A DNA stretch of 64,000 nt, taken from assembly GCA_028023455.1 (NCBI GenBank), contig JAQFVV010012402.1, positions 12,626,292-12,690,291 on the forward strand. The letters are read 5' to 3'. The stretch comes from Epiperipatus broadwayi. Taxonomy: Eukaryota; Onychophora; Udeonychophora; Euonychophora; Peripatidae. The notes below the pieces were generated by a model. The model worked only from the letters and a program-made list of their open reading frames with translations. It made no database searches and was not told where the DNA came from. The translations under genes were made by a program, and so were the position numbers. Shown here piece after piece: positions 53,925-64,000 of this stretch. How positions within the stretch are numbered: the stretch's first letter is position 1; every line of letters starts with the position of its first letter.

Positions 53925-55154
53925 ATATATTGTAACCATATGTTTTGGGCTCAAAAATAGTAGGTTATATCCAGTGGATAAATGTGTAAAATTTTAAATT
54001 TTAAAATTGTAATAAGTTATAAATTATTGAAAAGTAGTGTGTAAATATTAATTATATATATTAAAAGGCTTATTGGATTATAGATTTTCCAATTAAACCA
54101 AAAGCACTCATAAATATCTTAAAACTGATGATGATTTGGACTGATAGTACACTGGAAAGTCTGATAGAGTGGATATAAATCCCATAAACATTTTATCACA
54201 CTGTTCCAGTGGCAGCTATTTCAAATGTTGTTTTAATAGTATTAAAATATTATTGGGAAGCATATAAAATATTTACCACTTTATTTGTTGGTATTGTTAA
54301 ACAATAATTAAAAATAAACAGCAAAATCAATTTATAAGTCTTCTAAAAAATTTTATAAACAATCTTTAAATATACTATATTTTAATGTAAATTGAAATGC
54401 ATCAGTCTAGATGATTCTCACTAGAGGGATCAAACTTAATTTATTCACATTTTACAGTGATTGGCTCATTCAGAACCAATCCTGCCATGTAATATAAAAT
54501 ATATAATATAACAGTTTGTAGGGGGAGGGGGCCTACTCTAAGAAATGTAAATGGAACAAGACTACAACTCCACTTCTGAAGTAAAAGAAAAAAAATAAGC
54601 TAGAAAATAATAATTTTTTTTAAATTAATTGGGACAAAATTTCATAAATATATGGATTTGAATACTATGGAGTAAACTCAATAACCCTGTGAAATCTCTA
54701 CACTACTTTTCATCGATCTTGGATTCTTAATTTTGCCTACTGAAGGAAACACTGGAAGGACCGCTATTTGAATAAGTATTTGCAGAAACATGTACCATTT
54801 GGAACGGAAAATAATACCAGAAAACGTAAGCAATCATTTTTGTTTTCTTTATTTTGATCAATTATCAGAACTAATCATAACACAAAAGTTATTTAGACTG
54901 AAAAAAAAAAGATTAAAGTATTTTAATTTTCGCGGCAGCATTAAGCAGAAAAATCCGTTTGTGTATAAATAAATATTTCAAGAAAATATTCTAAATCATT
55001 TTAAGAAAAGTTTCAAGAAATAATGAAGAAATTAAAATTTCAATTTAAATCATATAAAATAATTAGTTTGAAAAGAAAAGTACATAAAATATTTCTTATT
55101 TCATTGGGAAAGAAATCGTCTGCTCAAATATTCCCCGGGAAGCAGTCACGTATA
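53925..55154. other. AT-rich non-coding sequence
   Basis: No exon, repeat boundary or regulatory motif that I can support. The open frame at 54790-54972 has no recognisable feature. Confidence 0.4.
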
Positions 55155-56340
55155 CACCTGGGTCTCGTTTTACGCGATAAATAGGTTCCTCAGAAAACAC
55201 GCGCAAAAATAGATGTAACTTACATTGAAAAAGGGGGGATGCGGTCTGTGATTTTTCAAAATTCGCGTAAAAGCAAAGCACCAATGTAAAATTACTTTAA
55301 AATTCGCGCAAAAAAAAAAAATGAAATAAAATATGACTAATAAAAAATTTCAAATTTGAAAAAAAATGATACAAGACAAACTTTTTTTAACTATAATATT
55401 TAATTTTATTCAAAATAATATATTTTTATGCATAATTTACAGTACAGTAATTTAAATTTTTTTATACACGTTTTAATTAATATCACTATTTGCCCAAAAA
55501 GACGTTCGTTTGCAAACTAGTAAAAAATCAGATTCTCATGTGATGTGATGTGATGTATTTGGCTTCTCCTTAAACGAAGTCAAGAATATCTCAGAAATTA
55601 TTCTCACAAGAGGAAATACAACTAGCGCCAAGTTCACTCTCATGTTGTGTTAATGGTTTTCTGTTGATGACGACGATTTTATTAATTGTTTATGAACTTA
55701 GACTTATGATAATAATAAGACATTTATTCACCACTGCTGGGAAAAATTTAATTAAAACTAACAACTAAAAATTATATTCTTATTTTTATCTTTAATTTTC
55801 AATTCCGTTTAAAAATCAAATTTCGTTTTACATCACATTAATTTCAAGTCGCCTGTAAGTAATTTTTAAATTGTTAATTACAATTAAAAATCAGATTTTA
55901 ATTTTTAATTGTGCCCACTGCTATTACTGACCTTTTAAAAATAAACTTGTGGACACTAAATGATTAATAATTGATTATGTTCTTTTTTAAAAAGCAAAAA
56001 CAGAATGTGATTTAAAATGCAAAATTAACACGCACAATGTTTGAACAAATTTACATTATGATCTTGTAAAATTTAATGTGTGTATACATAAAATGTGGAA
56101 ATCATGATTTTAATTTCATTATTGCATAAAATCTTACTATTGTAAAGCACTGAAAATATTGAAATTACTAAGATGAAAGTCGAATTCCAATAATGTGCTA
56201 TTACTTTCAATATAACGTAAGTGTGCGAAATTTATTATTTAAAGTAATAGCGCATTATCGGACTTCGACTTCCAGTGAAAGACGAATCGCGTAACTTGAA
56301 AATCGTGTTAAATAAGTCCGCGTAAAAAGAGACCCAGGTG
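55155..56340. mobile_element. Tigger/pogo-like non-autonomous DNA transposon
   Basis: Terminal inverted repeats CACCTGGGTCTCGTTTTACG (left) and its near-complement (right) are flanked by TA at 55153-55154 and 56341-56342, the target used by the Tc1/mariner superfamily. Subterminal TTCGCGTAAAA-type motifs resemble Tigger ends. An internal inverted repeat lies at 56178-56210 and 56241-56271 (CTATTACTTT with AAAGTAATAG). No transposase frame exists, so it needs a helper in trans. A LINE 3' tail is inserted at 55539-55599. Confidence 0.75.
55539..55599 (-). mobile_element. 61-bp LINE 3' tail insertion nested in the Tigger-like element
   Basis: Seven bases (ATTCTCA) repeat at 55532-55538 and 55600-55606. 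The insert on the minus strand ends in GAAGCC plus a CATCA-type tail and matches the 3' end at 2690-2757. This gives the order of events: Tigger first, LINE later. The extreme 5' truncation is typical of target-primed reverse transcription. Confidence 0.75.
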
Positions 56341-56342
56341 TA

Positions 56343-59300
56343 TATATTATTAATAATTGCTTACTATTAAATCAATTCTGCTTAACATTCTTAAATATAG
56401 AATAAATTGTCACTAATAGTGAATAAAGAAATATTGATTTATTTTTTTCTTGATTATACAACATATAAAGTAATAATATTTTAAGTGTTTACAATTACCC
56501 AGATTATTTAAGATTGTAACAATTACTATGGATGGGAAAAACAAAGTAAACAAAATTCATAAATGATTTAAAAGTTTATTTTCAAAGATCGTAATAAACT
56601 GATTATAATTGTGCTACATTTGGAAAAATATATGTTACATATTAATTAAAATCGCTTAGAAGATCGTATTTATAATTAAATAGATTCTTCTCAGTATAAC
56701 TTAAAACATCATAATTTGCTGATAAAAGGGAAGTGAAATAAATATTTATTTATTTTATCGTTAGTGAATAACTTGCAACATGAGAATATTTCAAATGGTT
56801 TTAAAATCACCCAGATTATTTAAGAGTACGACAGATCGTCGCACAGATGAAAAAAAAAGAAGAAAAACAAAAATAGACACATCAATACATATTAATTAAA
56901 CCTATTTTAAGTGACTTATTCTCGAAAATGTTTTAATATTGCTTCAGTATGCTTACATTAGTACACAAACGGATAAAGGATTTCTAATGCCATTGGAGAA
57001 ATGTTTGAATTTTGTCTGAAGATGTTAATATTGAACCGGATAACCAATATATATATTACTCAGGAATGTTTGCTTATCATATCCGTTTTCATGTTGTTTT
57101 ACTTATAAGAATGAATCAAACTTCGATAAAGTCCAATGGTAGAAAATGTAATGTTTGTTTAGTTTGTTAATTGCTATATATAATATTGTAATGCGTTTTT
57201 TTTTCTTTCATGTGTTATTCAGGTATTAGGGTTTTTTTTATTATATATATCAGGGTATAGAATATACTAAGTAATGATGTAGCTGTGTATAAAGTTATAT
57301 ACATTTATTATTTCATTCCAATATCAGCCTTTCAAGCTAATTGAGCACGCGCCTTTTGAGAATGTTAAATAAATGAATACTCTCCTCTTCAATCCAAGAT
57401 ACGCTAGATAAAATATTTGCTTATTTATACATTTATTATCCATATTTATATTATTTTCCCAATGAAGGGAAAGCATAATGTTAAATATTATTTGTCTAGG
57501 AAGAAAGAGAAATGTTTATCTCTTTCACTGCTAAAACAGATGTTAATATTATATTGAGGAGGGGAACAAATAGACCCAAACTGGTCAAAAATATACACAT
57601 AATGATACCATTGTTCTATTATATAAAATAATTTAATAAGTATTTTTTTTTCTTATTAATGCTTAATTTGGCTTATGAACGGGAATATCCGCTTTAAATA
57701 CAAAATGTAGTTTAATCCTCCTTGTTTACGTGTGCATGGCTTGCTATAATAAAAAGTATAATTATTATTTTGAAATAATTAAAGGTTATTTTACTGATAT
57801 TGGTGGTCTGTTTATAAAACATTAACAGTCTCTGCAATGTGCAATGGAATATTTATATTTCCACTTAGATTATTAGTGTTGTTTTACCTTGCTATTGTAT
57901 TGATCAGAATTTGTGATAAATTCTAGGATGAGTTTGGGCTACATATAAGAGCCTTAGATATAATAATAATTAATATTGTGCATGGGATGATGAAGAATTC
58001 CCTATTGTGGATTAATATGAGAGGATGATATTGTTGGGGCTGATTAAGAGTTAGTGCTTAGAGCATAGTTAAGCCTAAAAAAAATAAAAAAAAATTATCC
58101 CATGGTCTGAATTCTGTTTTCCAGTGAAGAGGCACTGCCCACACTTTTATGCCTATGAAAAGGTATCAGAATTGGCCATATTCTTATACAACTATTATGT
58201 TGTTTCTTGATATACAACTATCATGTTGTGTTGTAGAGCCTCCTTTATTTAGATCCCTCAAGAAGTTAGAGTTAGTTTTCCACCGTGTATGGTGAAGATT
58301 AGTATTCATAATCCAATGGCAAGGATAAAATAAGTCAGCTTATGGGACACTGGTATATTCATAGTGTTTGTTTAATTGGGATAATGTCTTAATGATGATG
58401 TGTAATCTTCATTAGTTTATAAACAGACCAACCAAAACTTACTAGTGTTTGTAGAACTTCTACATAAAAGAGCAAGGTGTGTACATGGACAATGTGGATT
58501 GGTTTTCAACAAGTAGGTATTTACTGATGAATGAGTAAGATCAGTCAATTAATAAATGGTTAAGTTGTAGACATAGTGAATGTTTTTGGTGTCATATGTG
58601 CATTAAACTGTTGATGTTTGCCCCACATCAATGCAATGAAATTTTTTTATATAGTAAATTATAATAAATTATTACTTGTATTGGAGTATGATAATTGCCC
58701 TTATCATATTCTAATAACTCAAACAGCTACAGTTTGATATAATAAATTGTAATTTAGAGATGTTTTTTTTTATATATTTAAAAGTTGTGTATATCCAAAG
58801 GATATTAATACATTTTGTTTGCAATATCAATGCTAAGATAGTTCAAATAAGTTTAACTGTCTTAGTCTACCTGATAGAATAATAAAGAAACATATCCAAG
58901 ACTTGTACATAATGTAAATAAATATTGTTGTGCTAAAAATGTATTTAGTTGTCAGTATTCTTATTGCTAATCAACACACCCACACATTATTATTGTTATT
59001 GCTATCGACAGATCCTGTGATTATAGGGAAATTGTCATCAATCAATATTGTAAAAGTCACTATATGTAGGTATATCAGAATAATTGTGTAAAGCCCTATA
59101 ATTTATGAGTATATCTAGGGCATCCTAACTTAATAATTAAACATACTAACCTAAAGAATATTAGTTTAAGTGATATACTAAAAGATTAAAAACCTAATAT
59201 TGGTTTGATCAGTTCATTTGAATCCACAGATCTATCATTCACTGGTCTTGGTCACCTTGTTTCTAATTAATGGAGAAAGAAAGTTGGAAAGCTATTGCAT

Positions 59301-60421
59301 TTAGCTATTGAAAAATTACTCTTACTTATTGAAGCTTAAAGTTTAGCATAGTTAGGGAATTTACAGAATTTATTTGAAATTATTGAATATTGTTTAGTAA
59401 TTCAATTCAGTATTAAGAGCTATTTTGTTTGTGGTATGCTTGGGTAGTGGCAAAATCCCTCTCACTGACCCAAGTGTATCTTGTATTTCACCCTTTAAGC
59501 TATGTGAACCCTGAGAAGGATAAGTTATATCAATTTGTGATAGGATTTGAATATAGAGTAAATTTGTATCAAGTTAATTATTGTAATTAGAGTGGAAATG
59601 TGTTACATTCACTGTGAGATATAAGGTCAACCAAACTTTAAAGTATCTATTACTTCTTTTGACTGAAATGTATAGTTGGTTTTGACTTTATGGTGAATAT
59701 TATGGTCTTAGTAAGCTTAGAATCTGTATTTTATTTAATTGTCTTATTATTATTTAATTCAATATCAAATTTAGAGTTCTATGCATAATCTTTCATCATC
59801 ATCATTCCTCTCATCTGTCATTTCAATCTTTCTTTATTCTCTTTTTTCATCCTAATTCATTATCCTAATTCACTCATCATTCATTAGCTCTTATTCCATT
59901 CTCATCTTAATCATCCATTAACTCTTACACACCTTCATTCTCAGACTCATTTTATTTATTATTTAATTATTACTTATTTTCATCATTCATTTAATCATTT
60001 ACACCCTCATTTACTTATTGCCTAATTTATACTTCTAATTTCATATTCATTCCATCGGTCTAATTATTATTTATTTATTAGTTTGACAAATACGAAGTTT
60101 ATTTTATAATTTTATGTTTGTTTGCTGGTTTGTGGATTTTGAGGCTAGCTTGACCAGAAATTATTAATCACCCTGTGATCTTCTCTAAGATTATAGTTTC
60201 ATGTGAGCTTAGCTAATAAAGAAATCATCTTTGGTTTACCATTTGTTTTAGACATATATTCTACATTAGTTGTAGCTAGGAAGGTTACAGAGAAAGATAC
60301 GGTTTCCAAACATATAAATTGGACTAGTTAGATTAGTGGGAAAGGCAATTGGATTATGGCACCCAGAAATGTGTAGGCCTGATTGTACAATGATCGGAGG
60401 AGAAGGTTACAATATATATAT
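56343..60421. other. Non-coding sequence, no gene found
   Basis: AT-rich, with less biased parts at 58090-58540 and 59200-59520 that hold no assignable frame. From about 59796 to 60080 the plus strand is a pyrimidine-rich, TCATT-type low-complexity tract. Confidence 0.4.
57335..57430 (+). repeat. Small hairpin repeat, partial copy 2
   Basis: AAATAAATGAATACTCTCC followed by TTCAATCCAAGATACGC matches the left part of 39386-39545. The right part is missing. Confidence 0.4.
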
Positions 60422-60603
60422 AGATAAATTATAACTTTTTGGGATATACCGTGTATTATTTTCCATTGAGCACCGATATTTCGACGGAATAGCAACCGCC
60501 ATTTTCAAAGTTAACCTTGAAAATGGCGGTTGCTATTCCGTCGAAATATCGGTGCTCAATGGAAAATAATACACGGTATATCCCAAAAAGTTATAATTTA
60601 TCT
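60422..60603. repeat. Near-perfect 182-bp palindrome
   Basis: The two 91-bp arms are exact reverse complements except for one base near the centre (GTTAAC, 60510-60515). The arms contain GGCGGTTGCTATTCCGTC followed by GAAATATC, and this resembles a decayed hammerhead: stem II arms, GAAA, an AUAU stem III and a C at the cleavage position, but CUUGAAAA instead of a proper core. It is probably related to the hammerhead-bearing fold-backs. Confidence 0.8.
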
Positions 60604-60776
60604 ACATCATATAACCGTGAAAACATTAAGTATAACAATACATATATATATATGCACTTCACATATAACTTAAAAATTCATTAGGAATTTTTAAATTAAA
60701 GATTTTACAACAATTTTATTAAATGAAAAACATATATATATAGAACTCGCAAATAAGCTCTTAAACAAGCTTTGCA

Positions 60777-60839
60777 GAATATCTCCAACCCCAGACCAGC
60801 TTCTGCTACTGGTTTCTTCAGTGAGGTGCTAGGATATTC
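60777..60839 (-). ncRNA. Family C hammerhead-like domain, left arm
   Basis: Minus strand: outer stem I GAAUA/UAUUC, inner stem I CCUCA with UGGGG, core CUGAAGA, a poorly paired stem II, then GAAG in place of GAAA and GGUC as the cleavage site. Position 15.1 and stem II are compromised. Confidence 0.5.
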
Positions 60840-61120
60840 AAGCATTAGATTAAAAATGCCAGGACAAGCCCAGCACTTTATCTAATGGATAACTATTAAG
60901 TAGAAAATCTAAAATTTTCAGATATCCATATGTCTTCCAATCCAGCTATCTAACTTAAATAGCCATATGGGACTGAACTAAGTTCAGATACACCATATAT
61001 TAATAGCTGGATAACTGGATTGGAAGACATATGGATGTCTGAAAATTTCTGATTTTCTACTTAATAGTTATCCATTAGATAAAGTGCTGGACTTGTCCTG
61101 GTATTTTTAATCTAATGCTT

Positions 61121-61183
61121 GAATAACCTAGCACCTCACTGAGGAAGCCAGTAGCAGAAACCAGTCAGGGGTTGGGGATATTC
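61121..61183 (+). ncRNA. Family C hammerhead-like domain, right arm
   Basis: Outer stem I GAAUA/UAUUC, inner stem I ACCUC with GGGGU, core CUGAGGA, stem II GC/GC around CAGUA with an A-A mismatch, GAAA, then CCAGUC with the cut predicted after 61166. The core is intact but stem II is only two pairs plus a mismatch, and pair 1.1-2.1 is A-A. Confidence 0.5.
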
Positions 61184-61217
61184 TGCACAGCTTGTTAAGA
61201 GCTTAATTGCAAGCTCT

Positions 61218-64000
61218 ATATATAAAATTTGTAGTACAAGCTTGTTAAATTAGATCGTGACATATGACTTGATTTCTTTGTAATATATAAGTATATACAT
61301 GGACAAAATATATTAGACCTCATTAATTCTAAATTAACTTAAAGTGATTTAAAACAAAATATTTTATTAATTAACAATTATAACTTATTTTATAATTAGG
61401 TGAGTGGAAATGACATTATGTTTATAAATGTAATTAAATTCTAGATAAATGGATCAGCTAATTAGGAGATAAATATCATATGTTGTTTGGTCAAAACATT
61501 TTTATCTTTTATTCTGTTATAATCCCTTTTCAAAGCTTATGTAGTCTGTAATTGGTAAATGCAATGTACAATAGTGAAGTATAGGGCTAATCTGCAACAT
61601 ATGAAATTGAACCACAATAAAAACAAGATAAGGTAACTCAGTGAACTATAAATAGAAATCTCTTAAAAGAATGTTTATTATGCTTATGATTATTGTACTT
61701 TATGTTATGATTGTGCTTTAATTCTTCATTACTATTCAATCATTCATCCTTTCTAGATCATTTGAAGTAATGTTAAAATATAATGACAGAGTAGAAAATC
61801 CCACCATCTGCTCCACTTTGGCCAAGCCAGCAGAGTGCAAGCTTAATCCCATCATGAAATAGAGAAATTGCCATCATGTACTGAACAACCATTACATTGA
61901 TCATTGGGTCAAAATTATATGCGAACTGTATGCCGCCTAATTTCAAAAGAGTCTACACCTTTGGGGAAGAGACCACCATAATTCAATGAGAAAAACACCA
62001 ACAGATACTGCCCATTGGATAAAATAAAAACACATATTAATGAAAACTGTTTCAATTAACAAGAATAATCTAGAAGCTTCGTAGAATACCAGCAAACATA
62101 GCTATGTTATGCAAAAAGTCTATAGCTACCGGAATACAAAATATGCTCTATTAAGGATGAAAAGGATAATTTGTAAGAACTTTGATTATATATTATTATG
62201 ACTTTATCCCTCTAATATTAGATATTTAATCTCCTAAATATGTATATTTCATTTCCATTGAAACTTTGTTATGATTTATTTTACGTAAAATATATATGTT
62301 TAGAAATCAGAACAGTGATGGATTGCTTAATTTTATTAGGCATGCCACAGTTCAGTCGGCCTAACCTAAAAGAAATATTTGTAACAAAACAACTAGTCAA
62401 TTATTTTGCTATTCGTAAAAATTTCTTTGGTATTATTTTAATAATTATTTTAAAATAAGAGTTAATAATGAGCATTTCCAGTAGCCTTCAATGTATTAAG
62501 AATTAGAATAACAATGTAACCATTAACATAAATAATGAGGATTAATGGCCTCTGGATAAAATAAAAGGCTGCATAGACAGATTAAATAAATTAAGAAAGA
62601 TTGTTTTTCATGGTTATAAAAAGCAAAATACCCTCACAGATCTGGGATAGCCAGACTTCACTAATGTACTATGATTTACAGCTGTTTTGTATATATAAAG
62701 TTTTTATTGTCCAGAAACAAGTGTGCTGCAGATGCTTTTTCTGCCACTCTCATTCAGCCACTTAGTTTGAGCAGTATTTATTCGGTAGACACACATTGCT
62801 GCCATATATATATTTTGTATCTTCTTTGATCGTTCATAAATAAATGTAATGCAGATATTGTTACTGCCACTTACATTTATTGTATTATGATTATCATTAT
62901 TTACCAGGTAGACACCCATTACTATCAGTTAGTTAATAAGTTTCAGTCATTAACATCAGGTAGATGCATGATTCCTACCCAGACATTTGGAAATATTTAT
63001 TGGATTAGTATTAAAACAGATTTTAAAAAGTGTTTGGCTCATATGTTCTTTAATTTCCCTTATTCAAGTCACTTAGTATTTGTTTTCCAAGTACTACAAC
63101 CTGAAAGAATTTATGTTAGCATAGTTCTTTTAATAGTATAGGTTTATTAAATGATTTTTAGTGTATCCTAAAGCTTGTAAGATTAAAAAGTCTTAAAACT
63201 GGGTTGTAATCTATTATATTAATAAACATTAGTAGTTACAGTTAGTCTGTGCAGAAAGTCAGTATCTGTCCAGAGACAATGAAGATGCATAAGGTTGTAT
63301 ATAGTCTCTGCATATTAATCATATTAATTTTTCATCAAACTAGCTAGAGCAGTTAAATAAAACAATAGATCATTAAGTATTGTTATTCTAAAATCAATCC
63401 CTGAGAAAAGACCAATAGACTAATGTTTTTCTAGGATTTCTGTTAATTGTGTTATTATTTATTTTGTCATTATGTACATACATAAATAAATCATAATTTC
63501 TCATTATTCTAGCACTGGTCTTTTATTGCAATCAATAATGGTAATAAAATATGATAAAAATCTCTTGCATCTAACTGAGTCTAGTGGGATATAAAAAGAA
63601 AAAGTTTGTGAGCATGTGATGGAATGTGGAGCTGCATGAAGATTACCCTTGGGCAATTTCATGTTAATTATGCATTTTTGACTGTTACAATATTATACTC
63701 TTATTCTGCTCCTTTACTTTCTTTGCATTCATATATACTGCTTATAATAACTCCTCTCATATACACTTAATGCAAAAAAAATTTTTTAATAAATTATTTT
63801 CCTGACAGTTTTTGCATATAAATAACACCATCAAGCGGCTGACATGAGCTAATAGAACAGTACAGAATAAATAAGTTATTTGCTAATTTAAAAATAATAT
63901 GAACCATGCCATTGAATCACATAATCGAATAATCAGTTTTAAAAGCACACAATATGGAATTAGCAAGTACATATAGAAATTTTTTCTTTTCTTTTATTAT
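61218..64000. other. Non-coding sequence at the window end
   Basis: A less AT-rich block at 61790-62010 has short frames on both strands that I cannot assign. At 62740-62960 the motif GGTAGACACACATT recurs in three diverged forms. No XPO5 exon found. Confidence 0.4.

Larger units (their letters stand above)
60741..61217. mobile_element. Family C hammerhead fold-back element
   Basis: The outer ends (TAGAACTCGCAAATAAGCTC and its diverged complement) and inner arms mirror each other around a centre near 60980. The middle carries GAACTAAGTTC, also seen in family A at 16340. Both arms contain a hammerhead-like domain. Segments shared with family B (GACATATGGATGTCTGAAAA) show common descent. No target duplication is clear in the ATATAT flanks. 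Confidence 0.7.

Noticed and set aside
54121-54175. ACTGATGATGATTTGG ... GGAAAG, a possible hammerhead core.
   Set aside because: The sequence between core and GAAA forms no stem II and there is no stem I pairing.
61790-62010. Less AT-rich block with short open frames on both strands.
   Set aside because: No recognisable protein motif, no splice-site pair and no match to XPO5; cannot be called a gene.

Overview
This is an AT-rich (about three quarters A+T by eye) piece of animal nuclear genome. It has tiny exons, introns of 70 bp to 13 kb, tRNA-derived SINEs, LINE relics, LTR remnants, a Tigger-like DNA transposon and many fold-back repeats. I cannot name the phylum. The encoded Exportin-5 is clearly metazoan, and the repeat load suggests an invertebrate with a large, AT-rich genome.

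The backbone is one gene on the minus strand: the middle part of exportin-5 (XPO5), the RanGTP-dependent karyopherin that exports pre-miRNA. Ten exons between 49484 and 9511 join in phase without a stop and encode about 343 residues. The amino-terminal exons lie above 49.5 kb, probably outside the window. The carboxy-terminal exons lie below 9.5 kb, probably outside the window.

Inside the 13.2-kb XPO5 intron (17341-30538) lie two phase-compatible minus-strand exons (25233-25344 and 20997-21184). They encode the end of an unrecognised small membrane protein. A CCAAT/TATA promoter-like pair sits about 0.5 kb upstream, on the same strand.

The most interesting content is a set of short fold-back elements carrying type I hammerhead ribozymes. 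Family A copies lie at 2037-2808, 8299-8522, 16225-16672 and 22399-22674. Family B is at 31395-32075, family C at 60741-61217 and family D at 37430-37550. A degenerate relative may be the palindrome at 60422-60603. The family A and B insertions have 12-14 bp target-site duplications, which points to target-primed reverse transcription. The ribozyme in the first copy is textbook: two-part stem I, CUGAUGA core, 4-bp stem II, GAAA, a self-complementary stem III and a GUC cleavage site. Penelope-like elements or animal retrozymes are the obvious known relatives, but no protein-coding partner is present here.

Layout: 1-9.5 kb, AT-rich sequence with two family A copies, a LINE 3' end and a fold-back repeat. 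9.5-17.3 kb, XPO5 exons E10 to E6, with a gag-only LTR element and a family A copy in the introns. 17.3-30.5 kb, giant intron with a perfect 212-bp tandem duplication, SINEs, a family A copy and the nested gene. 30.5-36.3 kb, exons E5 to E3 and family B. 36.3-49.5 kb, exons E2 and E1, family D, a LINE relic and a SINE. 49.5-64 kb, a LINE relic, a probable 1.4-kb solo LTR, a Tigger-like element with a nested LINE tail, the 182-bp palindrome and family C.
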